A stretch of 64,000 nucleotides of DNA, from positions 45,187-109,186 of the forward strand of contig MPNW01000462.1 in NCBI GenBank assembly GCA_011800805.1, in the 5' to 3' direction. The translations under genes and the position numbers were made by a program. This stretch comes from Hirudo medicinalis. Taxonomy: Eukaryota > Annelida > Clitellata > Hirudinida > Hirudinidae. Numbering within the stretch: the stretch's first letter is position 1; each line of letters begins with the position of its first letter. Under the pieces are notes generated by a model. It was not told the origin of the DNA, did not search any database, and saw only the letters and a program-made list of their open reading frames with translations. Below are positions 16,361 to 28,488 of the stretch, piece by piece.

Positions 16361-17687
16361 AACAGGACTGAGCAACTGATTGGACAATATTTATAGCAAC
16401 GACCTTAAAATCGAGAGCAAGGCGGGGCTAAAAAAGTTTTGTTCCTTTTTTTTACATTTATTTCAGAACCTTTCGTTTACTTCCGATCGCACTCGCGTCG
16501 CTCGACGCAGAATTATTTTTATGAATGTCGACCTCACCCTAACCTCCCACACGCCGAGCAACCGCTTGTAAATAAGTGCTCGGAGGGGCGTGACCTCGCT
16601 CTGCATCTCAGGAGGCGAGCGACTTTTTTGATCATGTTTGGGTTTGTTAGGGACTTCGACCGATCCGTTAGGCTTCAGTCAGTAGGAAGAATACCGATCC
16701 GGGGGGGAATTTTTGGACGGCGCGATGCCATTCTCGCACCTCCTCGCGAGCCGAGCAGGGATGTTCGCAAACTTACGACTTGACTTCCTCGTTGTACAGA
16801 GTAGTTACTTGACCGTCAGACGATCGGACGTTCAGATGATAATTTGTATACATTGAATCTATGCAAGTCGAGTCGTCCGATTCGTTCCTGCAGTCGGCTA
16901 GGCAATGCCCCGTCGAACGGCTTTTGATTGTTGTCGATTATTTTGCAGACGAAAAGGAGATTTATAGGAATTGGAAATTTATTGTGGTTTATTCGTTTGC
17001 ATCCGACGCGTTCCGATCGTTATTTTTCGTGTCAGTAAAATAAAAGGTGTGATTCATTGAGGTGGGTGTGTTGGCGACGTCGTTATCCTCAGGCCGTGCA
17101 TGCTTTTGATCTCTTCCTTGAGGACCTTCAAATATTATTTTCAGTTTTTTACTTCAATCAATGGCTAGGTTTAAAATTGCTGTCAAAATTATGCAACCGA
17201 GTATTCGAGGGTCGTCATCGTCAGACGTTAATTAACACCTATGAATCGCAAATAACTACGAAAATCAATGTCAATGCTCGCATCCTAAATGACATTCCAA
17301 AATGGGCAGTTAATGTAATTTATAAGATTTCTTAAATAAGATGAAGGTTGGAAAGGTGTGAAGGGCCTGGATGTTTGGTTTTCTATGGCATTCTGTTGAA
17401 TGTGACCAAGGAGACCTCAGTGGGATTCCGAGGTCTATGTAAGTTAGTATTTAAGGGTTTTGATTTGAGATTTTATTGCATGTGATGGATGGAATTCAAT
17501 AATGCCTGCTTGAAATTTTGTGATGGCAAATTTTGAGACAAATCCAAAATTGCTAATGGCGATCAGGGCCATTCCATCTATGCATGACAGCCATTTTTCT
17601 TGCAAGTGCAACATGTATTCAGGTAAATATATCCACTTGCTTCAATATAATTCTACTTTGAAGTCATTGTTAGATGACTGCACCAAC

Positions 17688-18036
17688 CTCATTAATAATT
17701 TTGTGCTGCTGCAATGTTCTGACTCCCTCAAATTGTTTGCTGGCGACGTATACCTCGTACATAGAACCGCAACCGCCTGTAACGGGCAAAATTTAATTAC
17801 ATTCACATCTCCTCAAAATCATCCAATTTAATCGCGTACAGCATCCAACCTGATACATCAAGGACCTGGATTGAAAATGCATCGGGAAACGCCGCTCTCA
17901 GCGTTCCCATAATTTTCAGCTCCCCTTCTGTATATTTCTTTTCTCCGTCACCGGCATTCGTGCGAAATGAAGTAGTTAGTGAAAAGCATCGCTTCGTGAC
18001 CTCTAAGGTTTGACTGTAAAGTCTCCTCAACGACAT
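17688..18036 (-). CDS. BOLA3: BolA-like protein, BOLA3 type (partial: first two exons)
   Basis: Exon 1 (17850-18036) and exon 2 (17688-17776) join in phase 1 on the minus strand. The first 30 residues are basic and Ser/Thr-rich, as in a mitochondrial presequence. The BolA core follows: YTEGELKIMGTLRAAFPDA, then IQVLDVSGGCGSMYEVYV, where GCGSMYEV spans the splice junction and holds the family's cluster-ligand cysteine, then RTLQQHKIINE. BOLA3 works with GLRX5/NFU1 in mitochondrial iron-sulfur cluster delivery to lipoate synthase and respiratory complexes. The last exon, expected to encode an HGL-type motif, was not found in the right phase between 17478 and 17687; the only nearby candidate (around 17560-17610) is off by one base. 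A minus-strand polyadenylation signal at 17472-17477 suggests the gene ends here. It is convergent with the FUBP-like gene. Confidence 0.8.
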
Positions 18037-18360
18037 CGTAATCGGAATAATATTAATAAAATTGTTAAACCACCGAGCGGCTAGAAGCTGGAACTAGCGA
18101 AGCTATCAAAACATCCAGAAGAAAACTTAAATAGGCCGCAATAAGACACTTGGTTAAAAATACACGATTGGTCAACGATGTTCAAATTTTGATTATCACT
18201 TCTGATTAATTAAATTAGTAACATTCCTAAATTTTTCTGTATTAAATTTATTTAACAAATAACATAAGCAAGAGAGGATTTTTTAAAAACCTTGGAGAAG
18301 TGAGGGGCAAAAGCCAACTCACATGCAACAAATTTTGTCAGTTCTACAGAGATTTTAGTG

Positions 18361-18571
18361 TTAGGAGTGGGGGTAGGGTTAGGGATGGAGCTAGGTTGGC
18401 ATTTGCTCGTCACTTGGCCAACAATCGTTTTTCTGAAACTAATGTTCGCCTGAACTTTTACAACTTTTCGATTGCAAAAGGTCAATTCCACATCGCAAGA
18501 TTTTTGTCATGCATAACAATCAATGGAAATTTGAAGCCTCGAACCTTCGGACCCTGTTAATTATCAAGGTC
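18361..18571 (+). repeat. Direct repeat copy 1 (about 210 bp)
   Basis: Shares about 80-85% identity by eye with 19686-19898 over its whole length, from TAGGGTTAGGGATGGAG to CCCTGTTAATTATCAAGGTC. The similarity stops sharply at the 3' end. The two copies are 1.1 kb apart in the same orientation and flank the zinc-finger-like ORF at 18866-19360. Confidence 0.85.
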
Positions 18572-18865
18572 TTTCAAAAGCACGTTTTAGAAAAGAAGGA
18601 ACCCGCCCAGGGTCGCTTATTAGTTAATACCAATCAAAAACTACATTAATATCGATGAATATAACGCTAATGAAAGGATTTGAAATATAAATTTACTAAT
18701 TTCTCACTAATAATTTTTTTTAAAGTGTTCGATTGCTCGCATGCTATTAGACATTAAAATGCTGAAACTACTTTTCAGACAAATGTCTTTCAGTTTGCGC
18801 AGACATATTTATATTTTAAGCTAAATTTAAGTCAACGTGCAGCAAAAACTAGGGACAGGAAATTT

Positions 18866-19360
18866 ATGCCTCATAAAATGATTGAAGAAGGTTATGATAG
18901 AAATATGACTGCGAAACTCCATGAAAGAATTTTTGAAAACTGCTTTGAATCTGATATGCTCTTTTCAAAATCTGGAAGGTATGTATGTGTTATGGATTCT
19001 TGTTCAATATTATGTATTTCATTGGCACAAAGTTTAATCTTCGCAGAATTTTTGATTTGGAAGAAAAATGAGGAAGACCGAACATGCAGTCGTTTCCTAA
19101 AAAGATGTGGAAATAAAAACATTAATGGCAGCGAACTAAGGTATTGCATATGTCATCGCAGTAGCGAGTTAAACAGCAAATCGAAGAGGATCAGACGTGC
19201 AGAAGTTGAGGATTCCTATAGGATTGGCGGAGGTTGCTTGGCGTCCATTTCGGTAAAAGTTAGGACATATAGGCGAGATGCTGAAAAGGTGGTTGTTGAT
19301 GACGAAGAAAATTACAATTTACCAAAATTAAGAGTAGTTTTAATTAAATGCAACATTTAA
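18866..19360 (+). pseudogene. ORF with CARF/FLYWCH-like zinc-binding segment, possibly transposon-derived
   Basis: A 164-residue frame. The second half reads RFLKRCGNKNINGSELRYC, then CHRSS, then a basic stretch, then SYRIGGGCLASISVKV. This follows the layout of a Cys/His DNA-binding module (C-x-CHRSG, basic, K-I-G-x-x-C-P-A-x-I) that I know from CARF and from many unnamed transposase-associated invertebrate proteins. The first half shows no domain. A GT-AG pair inside (18979-19046) does not keep the frame. It lies between two direct repeats. It could be a decayed mobile-element gene or chance; I cannot decide from sequence alone. Confidence 0.35.
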
Positions 19361-19685
19361 CTAATATTTGACATGAAATAATTTAAAAAGAAAAATTAGC
19401 ATCTAATTAAACTGTTTTATTAACGTTCCTTCCGGAATGTGTGTCTGACGAGTACCGTCCGGTCCACACTAGATACGAAGTGGTTCGAGTGTGCTGATGA
19501 TGTAAGACCATGTAAGCGGTGCGTGTTAGGGTGCTCCACGAAAAAAAAAGATGCAGCAACAAAGTCGACAAACAAACGTGGAAAGTAGCAACCTTCAGAT
19601 CGTAGAAACATCAATTACAATTGACATGAGATGCCATCTTCCTCAGACATTCCAAGACCGTTCCACAAAAAATCATTTGTTGATA

Positions 19686-19898
19686 TTAGAGGTGGAGGTA
19701 GGGTTAGGGATGGAGTTAGGTTGGCTTTTGCTCGTCACTTGGCCAACAATCGTTTCTCTACGACTAACGTTCGCCTGAACTTTCACAACTTTTTGACTGC
19801 AAAAGGTCAACTCCACATCGCAAGATTTTCGTCATGCGCCTAACAATCATTGGAAATCTGAAACCTCGAACCTTCGGTCCCTGTTAATTATCAAGGTC
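19686..19898 (+). repeat. Direct repeat copy 2 (about 210 bp)
   Basis: Partner of 18361-18571. Differences are scattered substitutions and small indels, so the copies are not a recent assembly duplication. Confidence 0.85.
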
Positions 19899-20734
19899 GT
19901 GGCTAATAGAGTTCTAGCGGGTCAGTTCTTTTAGCCGGTATTATTCACTGATGAGGGAATTTTTAAGAGATCTACGATTAGTCTGACGTGAAGGACTCTT
20001 TCCCCCTCCCTTTCCCGCTGCGAAACGAGTTAGGTACGAAAAGTGAGTCATCGACTCGGCTCTTTTGATGAAGATACGGTAATCGATGAAACCTTCATTG
20101 GATCCAAGAGAAATAAAAGACAAGAATAAAAGACAATCATAAATAGTATTTAATTAAATCGTAAACCTCCTCTCATAAATCGAATAAGTTTGTTTCACAT
20201 TTTTATTTAATTCAAATGATTATGCTTTACATTCCTATTTGATTCAAATAAGTTTGCTTTCTAAATTTGAAGGTGACGGGAATTCTCACAAGTTTTAATA
20301 TCAATTGTTTTGTAGTTCTGGACGCCATCTATGATCTAATTGGCAAAGGACATGAATAAAGCCACAGAGTATCAGATCGACGAACCGACAGGTAGCTGCA
20401 AAATGGCGAAGATTGTCGGCTACTTTGGTTGTTGTAAAAACGAGTTAATATAATTAGCAATAGAATTAATATAATTAGTAATAGAATTAATATAATTAGT
20501 AATATCGAGAACAAGTTCGAGCGGAACGTTTGAATAAAACTCACAATTTAAGGAACAAAAAAACAAGAGGGATTTGGCTTCTGACGGGGGGGGGGGTGAG
20601 TGCGTTCTCGATAATATATTGCTCTCGACGACTGTCAGGTAAGCGGAAAACACTCAATGTGTACCACGTTCACAATCGAACGGAGAGCAACAAAAACTAT
20701 ATTGAACCTATAAAGATGCCAATAAAAAGTGCCG
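19899..20734. other. Region downstream of MEGF8
   Basis: No gene was recognised. It should include the MEGF8 3' UTR, transcribed leftward. A 21-bp unit (AATTAATATAATTAGTAATAG) repeats three times at about 20440-20505. Confidence 0.5.
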
Positions 20735-23556
20735 TTAGACTTTCGTCGATGCCTGAAGGTTGGAGCCGGGTAGGACCATGCACGACCCGAAACAGGACCG
20801 TATGCGCGCCGTGTTGGCCCCCGGCAGTTCAAAGAGGAAAGTGGCAACAGCCACGGCGTTGTCGTGCGTGTATTCGACAGCGATCGGATGGACGACGAAG
20901 TTCTTGACCTTCTTGTTCTGCGTTCGACCGACGCCAGTCGTTCTAGTCGAAGTCATCGAAGCGGTCAGTTTGTCGCCCTCGGCATTGTTCAGACCGACCA
21001 AGGTTCTGAAAGAACCCTGCTGGTGACTGACCGACGTTCGCATCTCCTTACCGTAGAAGTCGCCGATGCCGCTGTGGCCGTCGACGACGACGATGACGTG
21101 TGCTGACGGCCGAGAGGCCATGTGCTCCATTTCGAGTAAGCTTCGGTGCCGCGACCTACGAGCGTCGTTCATTTGCTTGGCTTTCCAGAGGAGGACACAG
21201 ACAGCCAGGAAAAGGAAGAAGCATGAGAAAAAGACAGAAAAGAAGACAAACAAGTCGATGTGAGGCTGGTCCTGCCTCATGTAGACCGACCCGTAAGATT
21301 CGGAGTCCACCCCCAAAAGCACCAGGTAGAATCGGGCCACCTTCAGAGGATGAACATTATTTGGGAGGATGACCACCAGACGGTTGACGATGTTTTCCAC
21401 GAACAGAAAAGTCTCCGGCTTGTCCACGGTGATGAAGGTCGTCAGTCCTTTTGCTCCGACCTTCTCCAGATGAAAGAATTTGTCCGCTCCGGGCTGTTTG
21501 TCATTCCGGAAAGACATCTGACTCTTCTGAGGAGCAGCAGTGCTGCTGGTGGGGTAAGACCTCTCCCTGGTTTGACTTGTGCCAAATTTTTTGTTCCTTC
21601 CTGAGACTGAGGTGAAGCCCCTCTTTAACCTGGCACCAGTTGATTTTTTGGGGCTGACGTCTGGCATGTCTTTTTCCCTCTGCAAATCTTCCTCGTCATC
21701 ACTCCTACTGTTTTCATCATCTTCGTCGTCGTCGTTATCGTCATCGATATCGTTGTCTCCGTCAATGTTATCTGTGACGTAGTGATCGTCATATTCCTCA
21801 CTCTCTTGGTCGTTGTTTATGGTGACCCCAGTTTTGGGGTCGTAGAGTTTGTAGGCTGGGTCGACCACAACCCTGTGGATGCCATCTTGTGGGTTCACAA
21901 AGACCTGGAAGGCGTTGTCAAATGGTGCAAAGTACAAGTTCAGACCTGGACAAAAATTCATGACAAGATTTAGCTCCAAATGAGGTTAACGAGTTGAATG
22001 TTGTATGATCATAACAACAATAACAACAATAATAATAAATAACAATAAATAACATTACTCTCACATCATCGTTACCGTGGAAATAAAACCAAAAGCCCAA
22101 GCGGGCTCGCAAGTACAACCTCCCCTGGTGACGTCGATGAAAATCCTGATGTTGACGTTGAGGTACTTCGGCTGGATGGCAAAGAAGACCGTCCTGTTCC
22201 TGAGCAGAGGGTCGGGATCGCGGGTGGGGTTGCAGTTCATCTGGGTGAGAGGGTCGAAGCAGTGCTGGCTCTCGACGGACATCTGCCGGTAGCACTGGTG
22301 GCCGTCCGTGGGGGTTCCGAGGAAGTTGTCGACGCACTGGGAGCACTGAAGTCGACCGTCGCGATTATTTGCAAACATTCTCCGTTTTTAATCGACTTAA
22401 TATCGATTCTTACGTGTTAATAGGTTTACGGTCTGTTTCTCACGTGAGATGTGATATATCTGAATCTAAACTTGTGATAATATTTTGAATTCCGATAATA
22501 ATTATTGATAATTAGCAATTTCGAAATATTTTTTATAAATATTTTTATTAATTTATATTTTTATTAATAATATTTTATTAATGACTTCATAAATGCTTAA
22601 TTAGTTAATGACAAAAAAACTTAAAAGCATATTTTGTTAAATGCCTCAAAAACTCTTACAACTCAAAACGTCGTCAACTCAAGGTGCAATGGTGAGCTCC
22701 TCACCTGGACTTTGAAGCAGAGTTTCGAGGAGTCGGACGAGTCGCACCTGGGCGACTTGGTGTTGTTTCTGCAGTCGCATCCGTCGCCCTTCTCCGGGTC
22801 GCAGTAGTCGCTGTGTCTGTTGCACAGGCACCTGAAGAACGACGGCGCACGACTACAACGGCGCGGCGATCGAAGTAATCGTAATTGCAACCATTACATT
22901 CAAGTGCCTAAAACTCAGCCAATAATAGCAAACAATTGGATTACAAATAGAAGACGATTGCCGAAACGATCGGCCCTCTCGGCGAACCGCTGGCAAAACG
23001 AATGCGACAAACTTTTGACAGGCAGTGGACGGTAGGAGGTGGGGCTGCCTGAAATGACCGGGCTTGCACTTCTCGCACCTGTCCCCCTGGGTGTTGTTGG
23101 CACATGACTTGCATTTTGTATTTTTGGAGTCATAGGAACCAAACTTAAGCCACTGTCCAATCTGGAACAACGGTCATGGAAAAATTATATCGGTACCATA
23201 TTATAATATAATATAATTAACAAAAACCACTAAAGTTATAATATATGATGACACTACTAGTGATGTAACATTCAAATAAAACAGCGTGGAGTGCACAAAC
23301 GTCAACGCATCGTCAATCATCTCCGTAAGAACCGAACTCATCAACAACAACAACTGACATTCTCCTCGTTTGTGGGGAGGTCGGGGTAGTTGAGGGTGTG
23401 ATTGAAGTCCTCCCTGGACAGGCAGATCCTCGAGTGCTCGTTGCAGTACTTGAGGCAGGGCTCGCACTTTCCTCCGTTCTTGGGGTTCCCGACGAACAGC
23501 GGACGACAAAGGTCGCATGTGTTGCCCTGAAAAAGATGTCGACTTCAACGATGGTG

Positions 23557-23587
<31 letters not shown>

Positions 23588-24424
23588 GGGTGCAAATGAT
23601 GACTTCACGTAGAGTTCATCCTGATTACATGGTATTTAAAGGTCAGTTAATACCATAAAATACAAAAGTAAACATTCAAATGTACAGACGTCATGCACGT
23701 CGGACACCAATTGCTGCCCCCAAACTATTGCTGAGGTGTTCCCATGCAGGGCAGCAAACGTACAGGTTGGCCGAATGGGTTGAGTTCCTGCAAGCGGTCG
23801 TAATAGCAACAGTCGTGATGTGTCGTGTTCGCAACCCAGCCTGCACCGCCAGGGAGCGCCCTCGGGTAGGGGCGCTATATAAATGGTAGATCGATTAAAG
23901 TGCCTTCACATCCCATTCGGATACAAAAGGCACTCAAAATATCGNGTCGTGTTCGCAACCCAGCCTGCACCGCCAGGGAGCGCCCTCGGGTAGGGGCGCT
24001 ATATAAATGGTAGATCGATTAAAGTGCCTTCACATCCCATTCGGATACAAAAGGCACTCAAAATATCGGCTATATACCAAATACAAAAAAAAACGACCGA
24101 ACATTAAAACCCCGAACAAAGAATAGAATCGAGACGTGCACGACCGAGCGTTCGACACCGACCATGGTGTTGTTGCTGCAGTTCAAGCACTTGGCCTTGT
24201 TGAGTTCACTCTCGCAGTTGCTGTGTTTGTTGCACTGACATTCAACGCTGCAGTCCAGCCCGACGTAACCAAAGTGACACTTGCAGACGTCGGGACTCGT
24301 GCACGTTCCATGGAGGCAGCCCTGCTTGCAATGAGGTTGGCATCTTCCGAGCCTTAATATTGATGTTATTGTTTAAATTATCATTGTTATTGTTATCATC
24401 ATCATCTTCATCACCACCACCACC

Positions 24425-24491
<67 letters not shown>

Positions 24492-26633
24492 CCACTCTTT
24501 AGTAATGTTTAGTAATTGGTCTGCACTCACTCCGGATTGAAGTTGAACCCGTCCTTGCATTGGCACTCGAAACCGACTTCCTTGTCCTCGCAGAACTGCG
24601 AGGTGTTGTCGCACGTGTGGTGCCCGTTCTGGCACTCGTCTTCTCCGGGGCACGTGATGAAGGACCACTCGACGGCAGAGACAGGTGGCACAAGGCTACC
24701 TTCTTTGGTCTTAGCACCTGACATTCACACAATAATTAGGCTGAATATGATTGAAATAACTTTAGAGATATACTTCAGAGTAAAACGTTATATATGAGAT
24801 TAACAGATGTAAATATGCATTATTTCTAAATTATCATTAATACATTGCAAAAGTCAAAACACATAAATGCAATTAAAAATTCTAAATCATTGTAAACAAT
24901 CGCAAATCCTCAAATGTAAACGCAGACCGTCTCGGGCAAACAGATCTGTCTGGCAAGCATTGAAACGGGGTCCGTTCAAGCCGCCCTCCATGCACACTCC
25001 AGCTCCTCCCGGATCGGGCTTCACCCTCCTCGAGCTGCACCAACCGCAGTGGGGCTTCCTCAGACACGAAGAACACGAACTCTCGCCATCGCACCCTCTG
25101 GGGCAGAGGTGCTTCTTTCCCCAAGAAAGGAGGGTGCCACACTCCCCGAAAGAGCACGACAGTCCGGTTTCGTAAGCCGAGTAGCACTGGAAATCAAGCA
25201 AGTGGTTTTGGGACTTTGGAATTTTATGTTGAATTTTAAAAAATCTCATAAAACATGAGACATAGGTTTAAGTAGAGACAGAAATTGAATTGAAAAAAAA
25301 AGCTATCAGCTGTAATTAGCAATTAATTCTGAAAATAAATAGTTTTAATGCCATAAAATATTTATTAATTGTGATTTATTAATATATTTATTAACACAAA
25401 ATACCTTTAGTTAAAAATTTGAACTTTAAAAAGCAAAACAAAACTGCCATGTAACTGCCATGCTTTGAGTTCAATGAAGCAGACGCTTGCACAAGAGCCA
25501 ATTAGCATCAACTACAGAGACAACAGGTGATAAATACCTTTGAACCCGTTACACTCCAGAGGCAGGTAGAGTCGGAGTTCAAGCAGGTGGAACAGGAAGA
25601 ATGTTGTCTGCAGGGAGGAGGGCACTTTGAACCCAAGCTGGAATTGGATGACCTAGGGTGACATCTGCCCAGGGAACAACCTTTCAAAAAGTACATGGAA
25701 TGATAAACAATGATGATGATGATTGTGGTGATAATCCTTCAACTAGTAAATAAATTAAAATTGATAGCCGATCGACTGATTGAACTATCGAAGGACGAAT
25801 CAATCGATCGAGTCCAACCTTTTGAGTTGCATCGTGGAATCCTCCAAGCACACTTGTCTAACTTCAGGCAGTTGGAACAGTTCAAGAAGGACCTGCAAGT
25901 GTCATTGGATCCACGCTGAACCCCTTCGAGGAAGGACTGGATGCAGGTCCTGTTACAGTCCTCGTTGGCAGAAATGCACTTGGAACATTTGCTGCACCAA
26001 GAACAGTCCCTGACCCTCTTAAAGGGTGTTGTACGTCTCAATATTAGTTAAACGACAACGATGACAGCTGAGTTATGATGACGACGACAATGATGGTTAC
26101 AGTAATAGCAATCATAACTTTGGAATGATCAACCATCAACCATTCATTAACTAAGGAAATGAATTTACACGAATTTATAATTGATTATAATAATATTCAT
26201 TTTCATTTCCAAGCTTAAATTATCAGCATTCAGAAAGTTTTCAAATAATTATTATTTATTAATATTAAATTGATAATTTAAATAATTATTAAATAATTAA
26301 TATTAAATATTATAATTAATAAATATAATAATTATATTAATTATTAATTTAATAATTTAAATAATTATAATAATTAATTATTATAATTATAATAATTAAT
26401 TAATAAATAATTATAATAATTATAATTATTAATTAATATAATAATAATTATATTAATTATTAATTTAATAATTTAAATAATTATTAAAAATATTAAAGCG
26501 ACTATTTCATAAAACAATTGCATAAATATGCCAACATTCGTGCAAGTTGACCGAGAGGTGAAGGTCGTGCAGTCCTTGGGTGGATCTTCTTTCATTGCCT
26601 GCTTCGGACGTCCAATCCTAAAGCACCTGTGAG

Positions 26634-26684
<51 letters not shown>

Positions 26685-26906
26685 TGACAATAATAATAAT
26701 AATAATTTTTGTAAGAGTTACAAATTCATCGACATGTTAAAACATTCCCCTGTTTGTCGACCATGATGGATGAACAAGGTCTGGAGGAAACATATTTTCA
26801 GAGACAAAATAAATATTACAACATTATATGCTGTTATAATTTGAGATTGATGATATGAATAATAACAACAACAACAACAACAACAATAATAATAATAATA
26901 ATAATG

Positions 26907-26940
<34 letters not shown>

Positions 26941-27534
26941 TAATAATACCACCACTACTACTAATAAAATAATAATATGGTAATTAGAATAATTACAACA
27001 ATGATGGGTTAATTAATTATTAAGGTCAACACAAGAATGAATAAGAAAGCATGAGTAACTGTTGATCGACTGTGCTGTTTGCCATGCAAAGCTCCTCTTG
27101 AGTCTTGATGCTGCAGAGACGGCAACTTGTTGGTCCCTGACATCTCTCACTCTCCCCGATGAGTTTGTAAACCACTCCCCCGAAGTCGAGTCTCGTAACC
27201 CCCGTCCGTCTCAGGGACCCCGAGGCGGCCGTGCCAAAAATGGCCTTTCCGTCCGACCAGAACTTCCCGAAGTACTGGAGCCCTTCAGGAAGCTCTATGC
27301 CTTCAACGACAATGATCGAGGTGTTTTAGTGAATTATTGGCAAAAAATTAGTTTATGATGGATGAATTAAAAATGAATTACATTAAAAATGAATTACATT
27401 AAAAATGAATTACATTGAAAATGAATTACATTAAAAATGAATTACATTGAAAATGAATTACATTAAAAATGAATTACATTAAAAATGAATTACATTNTAA
27501 TAATAATAACAATAATAATAATAATAATAATAAC

Positions 27535-27575
<41 letters not shown>

Positions 27576-28448
27576 TAACAACAACAATAACAGTAATAAT
27601 AACAACAATAACAACAACAATAATAATAATAATAATAATAATAACAAGTCATAATGAATAAGTTTCAATCCGAATCCAGTCTGCATCAGCGGCAATAAAC
27701 ATTGTTCTCATCGAATCGCTTCAACGACTTTAAATTTTTACCGCTCGGGTCGAGCTCCACCCAAACGTCGCACGACGGGAAGTAAGAGTGGAAAAGTCGT
27801 GTGCCGAAGTCGCCTCCGATGACAATGACGAGGTCGTCGAGTGCGAAAGATGAGTGCATGGACGAAGGATGAGGCTGGAATTGTTTGTTTGGAATTTGAT
27901 TAAAAAAGAGGTGAACGTGATGATGATGATGACCAGTGTTTGATTTCACAACTATAATCATTGGAATGTTACAATGCAATGTTGATAACATCATGAGGAT
28001 AATTACAATGATAATAGTCCGTCTGTAAGGTGCATTGTGTATTGAAATTAGTTTATTGTGCAATCACATTAATCATAACTTATTAATATTAAGCTTATTA
28101 ACATTAAATATTACAATTGAAAAGTATACATAAAAATAATTGTCAACGACGGAACGATCGCCAGCGCCGAAGGATTCACAGAGTCGTGCCTGGTAAGTGA
28201 GGTCGCCGTCCGACACGACAAACATCGGCGATCGGTTTTCCAAGTTCAGTGCATAAAGACGATTGGTTCTCTGAAAGCCAGACGTCTCTTCCCATTGGTA
28301 GCCCCCGTGGATGTAGAGGACCCGCTCTCTCCTGCTGTAGGCTGCCGAATGGCCGTAGATGCCTGGAAGATTTACCGATCAATTTTTAGATTGATGTTAA
28401 TTTGTAAATCTAGGTATGTTGAACTAATCAATTTAAAAGTGGATCATC

Positions 28449-28488
<40 letters not shown>

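Noticed and set aside
18979..19046. A GT-AG intron inside the zinc-finger-like ORF.
   Set aside because: The donor is in phase 2 and the acceptor needs phase 1. Splicing would put the finger segment out of frame.
23761..23880. A tRNA gene, because of A-box and B-box-like motifs.
   Set aside because: The motifs sit in a dispersed repeat with a TATAAATGG tail and no cloverleaf could be drawn, so it is a SINE head.
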